DNA of 64,000 nt from Sphingobium sp. TKS (GTDB lineage: Bacteria > Pseudomonadota > Alphaproteobacteria > Sphingomonadales > Sphingomonadaceae): the NCBI RefSeq assembly GCF_001563265.1, contig NZ_CP005083.1:2917001-2981000 (forward strand), written 5' to 3'. Position numbers and translations under genes: made by a program. Below the pieces are notes generated by a model. It was not told where the DNA came from, ran no database searches, and saw nothing but the letters and a program-made list of their open reading frames with translations. Shown here piece after piece: positions 54,252 to 63,751 of the stretch. The number at the start of each line of letters is the position of its first letter. The first letter of the stretch is position 1.

Positions 54252-55865
54252 ATGACGACGACAGCCAAGAAACGACTGGAAGTTCGGGCTGCGGTTCCGG
54301 CGGACGTGCGCGGCATCCACCGGCTGATCGCCCGCGTCTATCCGGGCCTCCCCAATTATTCGCTGGCCACCCTGCGCGGCCAGATCAACAATTTCCCGAC
54401 CGGCTGCTTCGTCGCGCTCTACGACAATAAGGTCGTGGGCTATTGCGCGACCATGCGCGTCAGCAAGGCGATGGCCTTTTCCCCTCATGATTGGGAGGAG
54501 ATCACCGCCAACGGCTTCGGCACGCGGCACAGCGCGGCGGGCGAGTGGCTCTACGGCTATGAAATGGCCGTTGACCCCAAGCTGCGTGGCCTGCGCATCG
54601 GCCAGCGCCTCTATGACGAGCGCAAGGAACTGGCCGAGGAACTGGACCTGCACGGCATCGTCATCGCTGGTCGCATGCCCGGCTATGCCCGCGCGAAACG
54701 GCGCGTCCAAGGTCCGGCCGACTATTTCGACAAGGTCGTGCATGGCAAGATCCGCGATCAGGTGATCAGCTTCCAGCTCAAGAACCAGTTCGAACCGCTG
54801 GGCGTGCTGGAAAATTATCTGCCGGAGGACAAGCCGTCGGACGGCCATGCCGCCCATCTGGTCTGGCGTAATCCCTATGTCGACCCTGACGAAGCGCCCG
54901 AAATGCGGGTGCCGCGCGGCGTCGAAAGCGTCCGCCTCGCCACCTGCCAGTTGCAGGCCCGCGCCGTGAAGGATTTTGACGAGTTCATCCGCAACATCGA
55001 ATATTTCGTCGACGTCGCGGCGGACTACCACTCCGACTTCATCGTCTTCCCAGAACTGTTCACCCTGCCGCTGCTCTCCTACGAAACGAAAAAGCTCTCT
55101 CCCATCGAGGCGATCGACAAGCTCACCAGCTACACCCCGCGCCTGACCAAAGAACTGGAGCGGATGGCGCTGGAATATAATATCAACATCATCGGCGGCT
55201 CCCATCCGACGCGCGCCGACGATGGCGACATTCAGAACATCGCCTATGTCGCCCTGCGCGACGGGTCGCTCCATACGCAGGAGAAGATCCACCCTACGCC
55301 GAACGAAGCCTTTTGGTGGAACATCAAGGGCGGGGATTCGCTGGACGTGATCCAGACGGACTGCGGGCCGATCGGCGTGCTCATCTGCTATGATAGCGAA
55401 TTTCCGGAACTGGCGCGGCGGCTGGTGGACCAGGGCGCGCGGATCATCTTCGTGCCCTTCTGCACCGACTCGCGTCTGGGTTACATGCGCGTGCGCTATT
55501 GCGCGCAGGCCCGGGCGATCGAGAACCAATGCTATGTCGTCATGTCGGGCAATGTCGGCAATCTGCCCAATGTCGACAATATGGACATCCAATATGCCCA
55601 AAGCGCGATCCTGACGCCTTGCGACCTGCCCTTTGCGCGGGACGGGATAGCGGCGGAATCGACCGAGAATGTCGAGACGCTGACCATGGCGGACGTGAAT
55701 CTGGCCGACCTGAGCTGGGCGCGGGCGGAAGGCACGGTGCGCAACCTGCGCGACCGGCGGTTCGACCTCTATCATATCGACTGGGACAACAATCCCGACC
55801 ACGCCCATGCGCCGAGCGGCGGGCCGGTGCCGGCAGGCGGCCATAATGCGCCGGGCGGCGGGTGA
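54252..55865 (+). CDS. GNAT acetyltransferase-nitrilase fusion (carbon-nitrogen hydrolase)
   Basis: 537 residues. The N-terminal GNAT domain (about 10-180) has PKLRGLRIGQRLYDERKEL for acetyl-CoA. The C-terminal nitrilase-family domain (about 230-510) has the complete triad: Glu in FPELFTLPL, Lys in QEKIHPTPNE and Cys in LICYDSEFPEL. It may acetylate and hydrolyse an amide or nitrile of one metabolite. ATG 54252 follows GGGAG. The substrate of this fused family is not known to me. Confidence 0.9.
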   Translation: MTTTAKKRLEVRAAVPADVRGIHRLIARVYPGLPNYSLATLRGQINNFPTGCFVALYDNKVVGYCATMRVSKAMAFSPHDWEEITANGFGTRHSAAGEWLYGYEMAVDPKLRGLRIGQRLYDERKELAEELDLHGIVIAGRMPGYARAKRRVQGPADYFDKVVHGKIRDQVISFQLKNQFEPLGVLENYLPEDKPSDGHAAHLVWRNPYVDPDEAPEMRVPRGVESVRLATCQLQARAVKDFDEFIRNIEYFVDVAADYHSDFIVFPELFTLPLLSYETKKLSPIEAIDKLTSYTPRLTKELERMALEYNINIIGGSHPTRADDGDIQNIAYVALRDGSLHTQEKIHPTPNEAFWWNIKGGDSLDVIQTDCGPIGVLICYDSEFPELARRLVDQGARIIFVPFCTDSRLGYMRVRYCAQARAIENQCYVVMSGNVGNLPNVDNMDIQYAQSAILTPCDLPFARDGIAAESTENVETLTMADVNLADLSWARAEGTVRNLRDRRFDLYHIDWDNNPDHAHAPSGGPVPAGGHNAPGGG

Positions 55866-55887
55866 CCTGGACCCGCTTCGGCCGCTT

Positions 55888-56400
55888 CTATGCGGACGAT
55901 CTTTCCAACATGACGGCGGTCCGCCCTTTGTACACCGCTTGGCCAAACGGTTCGTAGCCCAGCTTGCCCGCGAGGCTGAGCGAAGGCTGGTTGGCCGGAT
56001 CGATCAGGCAGACGGTCCGCGCAGCGCCCATGCGCTCGGTGAACCAGTCATGGGCGGCCTGGGCAGCCTCGAGCGCATAGCCGCGTCCATGCACGTCCGA
56101 TACAAAAATCCATGCGGCTTCACCGGCCCCGTCGAAATCCTCGCCAAGGCCGCGATGAAAATCGGCCAGCCCGGTCTCTCCGATATAGCGGCCGGATGTC
56201 TTTTCGATCACCGCGAAAATCCCGTAGCCCAGCAAGGTCCAATGGCCTGCATAACGCAAAAGGCGGTTCCATGCATCTTCCCGCGACAGGGGCTGTCCGC
56301 CTATGTGCCGCACATTTTCCGGGTCGGACCACATGGCGAGATAGGGTGTAAAATCAGCGAGCGTGTAGGGGCGCAGGCTCAATCGTTCCGTTTCGATCAT
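55888..56400 (-). CDS. GNAT N-acetyltransferase (RimJ/RimL-like)
   Basis: 170 residues: MIETERLSLRPYTLADFTPY at the N-terminus, the acetyl-CoA loop HGRGYALEAAQA and the C-terminal NQPSLSLAGKLGYEP. It probably acetylates a protein N-terminus or a small molecule. Upstream in-frame ATGs do not give the family start. Confidence 0.88.
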   Translation of the reverse strand: MIETERLSLRPYTLADFTPYLAMWSDPENVRHIGGQPLSREDAWNRLLRYAGHWTLLGYGIFAVIEKTSGRYIGETGLADFHRGLGEDFDGAGEAAWIFVSDVHGRGYALEAAQAAHDWFTERMGAARTVCLIDPANQPSLSLAGKLGYEPFGQAVYKGRTAVMLERSSA

Positions 56401-56521
56401 TGCGGGAGGATAGGGCAGCCTGTTCCAGCCCGCAACGAGAGGGCAACAGGCTCTCCGGGACGCGACGAGCGGCATTCTCCGGCGGCAGGAAACATCGCGC
56501 GCCGCCGCGCATTGATCCGCC

Positions 56522-56716
56522 ATGCCCTCGACCGCCATCGCCCGCTTCGACTATGACGCCGCCCAGCGCCGGCTGGACGTGCAGTTCGTCAGCGGGAGGC
56601 GCTACAGCTATCATGACGTGCCGGCGGAGATCGCGGAAGGCATGCGTGCGGCCAGCTCCAAGGGCGGCTATTTCAACCGCCGCATCCGGGACCGCTATCG
56701 CTTCACTCGACGGTAA
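56522..56716 (+). CDS. KTSC-domain protein
   Basis: 64 residues covering the whole KTSC domain: DYDAAQRRLDVQFVSGRRYSYHDVP and SKGGYFNRRIRDRYRF. Often found alone or fused to lysyl-tRNA synthetase; function is unclear. Its last 14 bases overlap the 3' end of the convergent glmS. Confidence 0.88.
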   Translation: MPSTAIARFDYDAAQRRLDVQFVSGRRYSYHDVPAEIAEGMRAASSKGGYFNRRIRDRYRFTRR

Positions 56717-58526
56717 CGCTCTTGGCGAGGTTCCTTGGCTGATCGACGTCCGTGCCCTTCGCCACCGCTACATGATAGGCGAGCAACTGCACCGGCACCG
56801 CATAAACCATCGGCGCGATCAGCGGATGGACTTTCGGCATGGTGATGGTCGCGATGCAGCCCTCGCCCGCAGCCTGCACCCCGTCATAGTCGGAGATCAG
56901 CACCACCTTGCCGCCGCGCGCCTGCACTTCCTGCATGTTGCTGACGGTCTTTTCGAACAAAGGCCCGCTGGGCGCCAGCACGATCACCGGCACCTTGTCG
57001 TCGATGAGCGCGATCGGGCCATGCTTCATCTCGCCCGCGGCATAGCCTTCGGCATGGATATAGCTGATTTCCTTGAGCTTGAGCGCGCCCTCCAGCGCCA
57101 GCGGATAGTCCGGCCCGCGCCCCAGATAGAGCACGTCGCGCGCGCCAGCGATCAGATGGGCCATCGCTTCGATCGACTCATCATAAGCCAGCGCCCCGTT
57201 GAGCGCGGCGGGCGCTTCGGCAAGGTGGCGGACCAGTTCCTTCTCGGCCTTCGCGTCCAGCCGCCCCTTGGCGCGGGCGAGATTGGCGGCGAAGGCGGCC
57301 AGCACGGCCAGTTGGCAGGTAAAGGCCTTGGTCGACGCCACGCCGATTTCCGGCCCCGCATGGGTCGGCAGCAGCAGGTCGGCCTCCCGCGCCATGGTGC
57401 TGGTCGGCACATTGACGACGGCGGCGATCTTCTGCCCCTCGGCCCGGGCATGGCGCAGCGCCGCCAGCGTATCGGCGGTTTCGCCCGACTGGCTGATGAC
57501 GATCATCAGTCCCCCATCCTCCATCACTGGCGAGCGGTAACGGAACTCGCTTGCAACATCGATGTCGACAGGCACGCGGGCAAATTGTTCGATCCAATAT
57601 TTGGCGACCATGCCCGCGTAGAAACTGGTCCCACAGGCGACGATGGTGACGCGGCGGATCGACCCCAGGTCGAAATCCGGGATCGGCAACGACACCCGGT
57701 CCTCCATCCGTTGCAAATAGGATCGCAGCGTCTGCGCGACGACCACCGGCTGCTCATAGATCTCCTTGAGCATATAGTGGCGGTGATTGCCCTTGGAGAT
57801 CAGCTCGCCGGTCACGCCGGAAATGGTGATGGGGCGTTCGACGGGATTGTTGTCCTTGTCGAAAATTTCCGCCCCGTCCCTGGTGATGACGACCCAGTCG
57901 CCCTCCTCCAGATAGGCGATGCGCTGCGTCAGCGGGGCCAGCGCCAGCGCATCCGAGCCAAGATAGGTCTCCCCCTCGCCATAACCGACCACCAGCGGCG
58001 AACCCAGGCGCGCGCCGATCAGCATGTCAGGATGGCTGCGGAACAGGATCGCCAGCGCGAAGGCGCCATGCAGGCGCGGCAATATCTGCGCCACCGCGTC
58101 CTTGGGTGAAGCGCCCTGCTCGACCAGCTCGCTCACCAGATGGGCGACGACCTCCGTATCGGTCTGGCTGTGGAAGGTTCGGCCACGCGCCATCAGCTCC
58201 TCGCGCAGCGGCTTGAAATTCTCGATGATGCCATTGTGCACCAGCGCCACTTCCTTCGTGGCGTGGGGATGGGCATTGCTGGTCGTCGGCGCGCCATGGG
58301 TCGCCCAGCGGGTATGGGCGATGCCGGTCGTGCCGGGCAAGGGTGCGGCTTCCAGCTCCTTCACCAGATTGGCGAGCTTGCCCTCGGCGCGGCGGCGGTC
58401 GATCATCTCGTCATGAACGGTCGCAACGCCCGCGCTGTCATAGCCGCGATATTCGAGGCGCTTCAGTCCTTCGACCAGCCGTTCCGCCACGTCGTCCTTG
58501 CCGATGATTCCGATGATACCGCACAT
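56703..58526 (-). CDS. glmS: glutamine-fructose-6-phosphate aminotransferase
   Basis: 607 residues. Cys2 (MCGIIGIIG) is the glutaminase nucleophile. The N-terminal glutaminase domain (about 2-220) is followed by two SIS domains (about 290-600), ending VDQPRNLAKSVTVE. It makes glucosamine 6-phosphate for cell-wall synthesis; GlmU, encoded at 59463, acts later in the same pathway. Confidence 0.98.
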   Translation of the reverse strand: MCGIIGIIGKDDVAERLVEGLKRLEYRGYDSAGVATVHDEMIDRRRAEGKLANLVKELEAAPLPGTTGIAHTRWATHGAPTTSNAHPHATKEVALVHNGIIENFKPLREELMARGRTFHSQTDTEVVAHLVSELVEQGASPKDAVAQILPRLHGAFALAILFRSHPDMLIGARLGSPLVVGYGEGETYLGSDALALAPLTQRIAYLEEGDWVVITRDGAEIFDKDNNPVERPITISGVTGELISKGNHRHYMLKEIYEQPVVVAQTLRSYLQRMEDRVSLPIPDFDLGSIRRVTIVACGTSFYAGMVAKYWIEQFARVPVDIDVASEFRYRSPVMEDGGLMIVISQSGETADTLAALRHARAEGQKIAAVVNVPTSTMAREADLLLPTHAGPEIGVASTKAFTCQLAVLAAFAANLARAKGRLDAKAEKELVRHLAEAPAALNGALAYDESIEAMAHLIAGARDVLYLGRGPDYPLALEGALKLKEISYIHAEGYAAGEMKHGPIALIDDKVPVIVLAPSGPLFEKTVSNMQEVQARGGKVVLISDYDGVQAAGEGCIATITMPKVHPLIAPMVYAVPVQLLAYHVAVAKGTDVDQPRNLAKSVTVE

Positions 58527-58608
58527 GGATAGTCAGTCCCAAAGCCGTGAAAACTATATGCTTGCGCCGCCTATGCCACGTTCGCGCCGCCGGTGACAGG
58601 GGCCAGCG

Positions 58609-59466
58609 TCATCGTGGATGAATTGTAATCAGCCAGACATCCGGGGCGGCAAGCATCCGGATCGGCAGGCCGCTGGTGCCAAGGCCCGCCGAAACGACCA
58701 TGGTCCGCATACCCTCCCGATAGACGCCGCAGGCATAGCGCAAACCATAGCGCGAGGGCACATAGACGATCCCCGCAAAGGGCAGCGCGACTTGTCCGCA
58801 ATGGGTATGCCCCACGAGCGTCAGCATCGGCTGGTCGGGCAGCAGCGGAAAGGCGTCCGGCCCATGGGACAGCATAACGGGCGCGCCTCCCACTGCCTGC
58901 ATCGCGTCCAGCGTCTTGGGGATGTCGGGCCGGCCGGTATAGATGTCGCGCAATCCGCCGATCGCCAGCGGCCCCCGGCGCACCGCCTGATTGTCGAGCA
59001 GGCGAATGCCGATCCGGGCGAACAGAACGCCCCACTGGCGGCGGCTGATCAGCGCATGCTTGCGGGCGTCATGATTGCCCAGCACGGCCACCACGCCCAG
59101 CGGCGCGCGCAAGGCGGCGAAAGGCGCGATGCTTTGCACGGGACCATAGATGGCCCCACCCTTGGCATCCCCGATATAGTCGCCACCCAACACGATCAGG
59201 TCGGGCTTGAGGCCATTCACCTGCGCGACGATCCGCGCCATGCGTTCCGGGCTGTTGTCCGGTCCCGACAAATGGCTGTCGGTCATCAGCGCCACCGTCA
59301 CCGGGCGCCGCGGCGCGTCCGCCGGAAAGGGCAGCGTAACATCCAGCCGCCGCACGACCGGCATGGCCCGCGCATTGGCGACGAGCCAGAATAGCGTTCC
59401 CACCGGCAGCAGCAACAGGAACAGCAGCGCCATAAGCCAGCGCCGCTTTCGAAAAAGCGCCGTCAC
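58609..59466 (-). CDS. membrane-anchored metallophosphoesterase
   Basis: 285 residues. One N-terminal membrane helix (about 10-30), then a calcineurin-like phosphoesterase domain with MTDSHLS, LGGDYIGD, LGNHDARK and VGHTHCGQV metal motifs. It may act on a cell-envelope phosphoester (YkuE/LpxH-like fold); substrate unknown. The GTG start overlaps the glmU stop. Confidence 0.9.
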   Translation of the reverse strand: MTALFRKRRWLMALLFLLLLPVGTLFWLVANARAMPVVRRLDVTLPFPADAPRRPVTVALMTDSHLSGPDNSPERMARIVAQVNGLKPDLIVLGGDYIGDAKGGAIYGPVQSIAPFAALRAPLGVVAVLGNHDARKHALISRRQWGVLFARIGIRLLDNQAVRRGPLAIGGLRDIYTGRPDIPKTLDAMQAVGGAPVMLSHGPDAFPLLPDQPMLTLVGHTHCGQVALPFAGIVYVPSRYGLRYACGVYREGMRTMVVSAGLGTSGLPIRMLAAPDVWLITIHPR

Positions 59467-60821
59467 TTGGAGGCTTTGCGCGCCTGCATCTTCGCCCGGA
59501 AGCGCGCCGCCCAGCCCGGCTTCGCTTCCTGCTTGGGCCGGACGAGACAGAGCGCATCGGCATCCACCGCCTGCGTCACGACGCTGCCCGCAGCAACGAT
59601 CGCGCCGGCCCCGATCTTCACCGGCGCCACCAGCGCGCTGTTGGAACCGATGAAGGCGCCCGCCCCGATCTCCGTCTTATATTTGAAGAAGCCGTCATAG
59701 TTGCAGGTGATGGTGCCCGCGCCGATATTGGCGCCCGCCCCCACGCTGGCGTCACCGATATAGGACAGGTGGTTGACCTTCGCGCCCTCGCCCAGTTCGG
59801 CCTTCTTCACCTCGACGAAATTGCCGACCTTGGCCTTTATGCCGATCTTCGCGCCCGGACGCAGGCGGGCATAGGGGCCGATTTCCGCGCCCTTCCCGAT
59901 CGTCGCGCCTTCCAGATGGGAGAAAGCGTGGATCGTGACATCATCCGCCACGCTGACGCCGGGGCCGAAGACGACATTGGGCTCGATCACCACATCGCGG
60001 CCCAAAACCGTGTCATGGGCGAAGAACACGGTTTCCGGCGCGATCAGCGTTGCGCCCTCGCGCATCGCCTCGGCACGGCGGCGGTCCTGCCAGACAGCTT
60101 CCACCCCCGCCAGTTCGGCGCGGCTGTTGACGCCCGCCACTTCCCAGGCCTCCGCCTCGATCACCGCACTTTGCGCGCCGGGCAACATGACGATGTCGGG
60201 CAGATAATATTCGCCCGCCGCATTGTTATTACCAATCTGGTCGAGCAGCACGAACAGATCGGTCGAGCGCACCGCCATCAGCCCCGAATTGCACAGCGTC
60301 ACCGCCCGCTCCTCCGCGTCGGCGTCTTTAAATTCGACCATCTTCTCGATCACGCCCTGCTCCCGGACGATGATCCGGCCGTAAGCGGCGGCATCTTCCG
60401 GACGGAAGCCCAGCACCACGGCGCGCGGCTCATCGCCCCAATTCAAGCGCTCCAGCATGGTCCGCATGGTTTCGGTCCGCACCAACGGCACATCGCCATA
60501 GAGGATCAATATGTCGCCCGCGAACCCGGCCAGCGCATCATGCGCCTGCGCCACGGCGTGGCCGGTGCCATGCTGCTGTTCCTGCACGGCGATGACGGCG
60601 CCGCTGCCCTCGACCGCCTTTTCCACCTGATCCCGGCCCGCGCCGACCACCACGACCTGCCGTTCGGGCTGCAATTCGGCTATGCTGGCGAGCAGATGCA
60701 GCAGCATCGGCCGCCCCGCTATGGGGTGCAGCACCTTATGCTTGGCGGACTTCATGCGTGTGCCCTGCCCGGCGGCAAGGATGATCACGGCGAGGGGGCG
60801 GCTGGCAGTCACGAGGGGCAT
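59463..60821 (-). CDS. glmU: bifunctional N-acetylglucosamine-1-phosphate uridyltransferase/glucosamine-1-phosphate acetyltransferase
   Basis: 452 residues. The N-terminal nucleotidyltransferase has ILAAGQGTRMKSAKHKVLH; the C-terminal left-handed beta-helix has hexapeptide repeats (GKGAEIGPYARLRPGAKIG) and NYDGFFKYKTEIGAGAF. It produces UDP-GlcNAc. Co-translated with the phosphoesterase gene. Confidence 0.97.
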   Translation of the reverse strand: MPLVTASRPLAVIILAAGQGTRMKSAKHKVLHPIAGRPMLLHLLASIAELQPERQVVVVGAGRDQVEKAVEGSGAVIAVQEQQHGTGHAVAQAHDALAGFAGDILILYGDVPLVRTETMRTMLERLNWGDEPRAVVLGFRPEDAAAYGRIIVREQGVIEKMVEFKDADAEERAVTLCNSGLMAVRSTDLFVLLDQIGNNNAAGEYYLPDIVMLPGAQSAVIEAEAWEVAGVNSRAELAGVEAVWQDRRRAEAMREGATLIAPETVFFAHDTVLGRDVVIEPNVVFGPGVSVADDVTIHAFSHLEGATIGKGAEIGPYARLRPGAKIGIKAKVGNFVEVKKAELGEGAKVNHLSYIGDASVGAGANIGAGTITCNYDGFFKYKTEIGAGAFIGSNSALVAPVKIGAGAIVAAGSVVTQAVDADALCLVRPKQEAKPGWAARFRAKMQARKASK

Positions 60822-60906
60822 CCTTCACAAAAAGAGGCCAAGAATCTGAGCGCTCTCTGACACGTTTGACTTGCCTTTGCCACCGCTGAGGCGGCATGAG
60901 CCGGGC

Positions 60907-61575
60907 ATGGCATCTATCCCCTTCGACATTGTCGGCTTCGACCTCGACGGCACCCTGCTCGATACCAGCGGCGACCTGGCCGCCGCCGTCAACTACGCCA
61001 TCGCCACCGACGGCCGCCCGCCCTTCCCGGTCGAGGCGATCCACCCCTTCGTCGGCAAGGGCGCGAAGGTGATGCTCCAGCGGGCGCTTGACGCATCGGG
61101 CGGCTATGACGAGGCCATGCTGGCGAAGATGCTGCCGATCCTGCTCGATTATTATGAGCAGAATCTGGCCATCCATTCCCTTCCCTATCCCGGCCTGATC
61201 GCGGCGATGGACGCGCTGGAGGCGGCGGGCGTGAAGCTCGCCATCTGCACCAACAAGGCGGAGCGCTTCACCATTCCGCTGCTGCACCAGATCGGCCTGT
61301 CGGAGCGCTTCGCCAGCGTCGTCGGCGGCGACACGGTCGGCATCGCGAAGCCCGATCCGGCGCCGATCCACGCCATGATCGAGCGTGCAGGCGGCGGGCG
61401 GACGATCTTCCTGGGCGACACGATCAACGACATTGCCGGGGCGCGCAATGCGGGCGTCCCCAGCATCGCCGTCAGCTTCGGCTTCCTGGACGGCCCGGTG
61501 GAGGATCTGGAGGCGGACGCCATCATCCACCATTATGACGAGTTGCTGCCGCTGCTGGGACGCTGGCCGGCATGA
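60907..61575 (+). CDS. gph: phosphoglycolate phosphatase-like HAD hydrolase
   Basis: 222 residues. HAD motifs: FDLDGTLLDT (nucleophile Asp near residue 12), ICTNKA, and FLGDTINDIAGARNAG, as in Gph. Converts 2-phosphoglycolate to glycolate if the family call holds. The stop overlaps the next start (ATGA). Confidence 0.85.
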   Translation: MASIPFDIVGFDLDGTLLDTSGDLAAAVNYAIATDGRPPFPVEAIHPFVGKGAKVMLQRALDASGGYDEAMLAKMLPILLDYYEQNLAIHSLPYPGLIAAMDALEAAGVKLAICTNKAERFTIPLLHQIGLSERFASVVGGDTVGIAKPDPAPIHAMIERAGGGRTIFLGDTINDIAGARNAGVPSIAVSFGFLDGPVEDLEADAIIHHYDELLPLLGRWPA

Positions 61576-62345
61576 CGCGCCCGGGGGGATTGGGGCTGGA
61601 GCGCGACGGCGCGATCGCCACGCTGCTGATCGACCGGCCCCGGCAGCATAATGCGATGAACCAGGCGATGTGGGAGCGATTTCCGCAACTGGTGCAGCAG
61701 GCGATGGCCGACGACGCGATCCGCGTGCTGATTCTGACATCCGCGGCTCCCGGCCTGTTCTGCGCGGGGGCGGATATTCACGAATTCGCGCTCCATTCAG
61801 GCGAGGAAAGCTGGCGCATCGCCAATCAGGCCGCGATCCGCGCCACCCAATATGCCCTGGCCCACGCTGAAAAGCCGGTCATCGCGGCCATAGACGGCGA
61901 TGCGATCGGCGGCGGGTGCGGGCTTGCCATCGCCTGCGATCTGCGGATCGCCAGCCCCGCCGCGCGTCTGGGCATCACCCCGGCCAAGCTCGGCATCGTC
62001 TATTCGCTGTTCGACACGAAGCTGCTGGTCGATCTGGTCGGACCGGCACGGGCCAAGCGCATCCTGTTCACCGCCGCGCTGCACGATGCGCAGGAAGCGC
62101 TCGCCATCGGCCTCATTGACCAGATCGCGCCTGCCCCGCTGGAGACGGCGATGGAACTGGCCCGTGTGATGGCGGGCAACGCCCAGCATTCGATCCGCTC
62201 GTCCAAGGCGATCATCCGCCGCATCCTGGATGGGCAGGCCGATGACGATGCCGTCACATTGGCCATGTTCCGCGACGCCTTCACCCTCCCCGATTTCAGC
62301 GAAGGGGTAACGGCCTTCCGCGAAAAGCGGCGTCCTGATTTCTGA
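61572..62345 (+). CDS. enoyl-CoA hydratase/isomerase family protein
   Basis: 257 residues of the crotonase fold: PGLFCAGADIHEF gives the first oxyanion-hole position, AIGGGCGLAIACDLRIAS the second. It hydrates enoyl-CoA or performs a related reaction. Co-translated with the HAD gene, though the two have no obvious shared pathway. Confidence 0.9.
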   Translation: MTRPGGLGLERDGAIATLLIDRPRQHNAMNQAMWERFPQLVQQAMADDAIRVLILTSAAPGLFCAGADIHEFALHSGEESWRIANQAAIRATQYALAHAEKPVIAAIDGDAIGGGCGLAIACDLRIASPAARLGITPAKLGIVYSLFDTKLLVDLVGPARAKRILFTAALHDAQEALAIGLIDQIAPAPLETAMELARVMAGNAQHSIRSSKAIIRRILDGQADDDAVTLAMFRDAFTLPDFSEGVTAFREKRRPDF

Positions 62346-62495
62346 CCTAACTACCGCAAATTTCATCCAAATCGGACTAACATCTCATCCGATCCGGAAA
62401 TATTTGTTAAGGATCAGCTTATACCGCTTGCCCGGCGTGTAAGTCAGGCTGAAGCGCGCACGACCTTCGACGATAAAAGGAACAGGCCCAACAGA

Positions 62496-63668
62496 GTGGG
62501 AGAGAATTTCGCCTTCTTCCTGCCCGTCATGATGGCAAGCTTCGGCGTGGTTTTCGGCTTTGTCTGGAGCCTGCGCGTGCGCGCCGCCGGATATTGGAGC
62601 GGCGCCTATATCTGCGTGGCGGGCGGTTTTGCGGTGCCGGCGGGATTCGCGCTGGTTCCCACGCCCGTCTGGGGTTTCGTGGCGGACCTGCTGTTCGCCA
62701 GCGGCTTCCTGCTGTTCAGCCAGGCTCTGCTGGAGCGATGGCGGCCGAACTGGCTGCTGCGGGCGCGGATCGCGATCTGGGCTTTGTCGTTGCTGCTCTG
62801 TGCGGTCGCTCTTGCGCTGGGCAATCTGCCCCTCGAACTGGTTGCGTCCGATTTCGGCTGCTTCCTGCTGATCGGCCTGCCGCTGGTCGCGGGCAAGGAT
62901 CATCTCGGCAACTGGTCCGACCGCATCCTGTTCAGCGCGACGGCGCTGGTTGCTCTGGATAATCTGGCGCGGGGCAGCACTGTGCCGCTCACCTTGTCTG
63001 GCGGCAGCTTCCAGAGCAGCGACTATGCCTTTCTGATGCAGGCGCTGGCCTGCATTTTCGGCCTTTTCCTCGCTCTGGCCGCGCTCGCGGCGAACATGCT
63101 CGATCTGCTCACCCGCTATCAGCGCGACGCGCTGCACGATCCGCTTTCCGGCCTGCTCAACCGGCGGGGTTTTGACGATGCCATCAACCAACGGATACGC
63201 AAGCAGCCGACGCAGGGCAGCCTCATCGTCTGCGACATCGATCATTTCAAGACGATCAACGATGCCTATGGCCATGCCCTGGGCGATCGCGTGATCGTCG
63301 CGCTGGCCAGGATATTGGCCCGGTTTGCGCCTGTCGGCGCCGTCACGGCCCGCTTCGGCGGCGAGGAATTCGTGCTGTTCCTGCCCGATACCCATGCAGC
63401 CCGAGCAGCCGGGATCGCCAACGACATTCGCGAGAGCATCGCGCAAGAAGTCGCTGATCAGTTCGGTCTGTCGCGTCCTCTCACCGCCAGCTTCGGCCTG
63501 TCGACCGCCCAGCGCGGGGATGCCTCGATTCATGACGCCATCGCGCGGGCCGACGCGGCGCTCTATCAGGCCAAGACGCGCGGCCGCAACCGGGTTTGCG
63601 TACGGCGGGCGCTATCGGCACCGGACACAGCCATGGTCGATCCGCAATCCCGGGCTTGCAACGCTTAA
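62496..63668 (+). CDS. membrane-bound GGDEF diguanylate cyclase
   Basis: 390 residues. About six or seven membrane helices (1-205) precede a GGDEF domain (about 210-370) with RFGGEEFVLF in the active site and DIDHFKTINDAYGHALGD for metal and GTP binding. It should make c-di-GMP. The RxxD product-inhibition site expected before GGEEF is absent (PVGA instead). GTG start at 62496; the stop at 63668 is near the lpdA terminator. Confidence 0.92.
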   Translation: MGENFAFFLPVMMASFGVVFGFVWSLRVRAAGYWSGAYICVAGGFAVPAGFALVPTPVWGFVADLLFASGFLLFSQALLERWRPNWLLRARIAIWALSLLLCAVALALGNLPLELVASDFGCFLLIGLPLVAGKDHLGNWSDRILFSATALVALDNLARGSTVPLTLSGGSFQSSDYAFLMQALACIFGLFLALAALAANMLDLLTRYQRDALHDPLSGLLNRRGFDDAINQRIRKQPTQGSLIVCDIDHFKTINDAYGHALGDRVIVALARILARFAPVGAVTARFGGEEFVLFLPDTHAARAAGIANDIRESIAQEVADQFGLSRPLTASFGLSTAQRGDASIHDAIARADAALYQAKTRGRNRVCVRRALSAPDTAMVDPQSRACNA

Positions 63669-63690
63669 AGCGCTGGCCTCACCTGGCTCC

Positions 63691-63724
63691 AAAATGAAAA
63701 AGGCCGCCCCAAAAGGGCAGCCTC
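63691..63724 (-). terminator. intrinsic terminator of lpdA
   Basis: GGCTGCCC (63722-63715) pairs with GGGCGGCC (63709-63702) on the minus strand, loop TTTTG, followed by TTTTTCATTTT. Confidence 0.85.
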
Positions 63725-63751
63725 CTCATTCCCGCGCGAAGTAGGCGCCGA

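Noticed and set aside
53946..55946. 666-codon minus-strand open frame over icd and the GNAT-nitrilase gene
   Set aside because: Crosses two real genes on the opposite strand and shows no recognisable domain.
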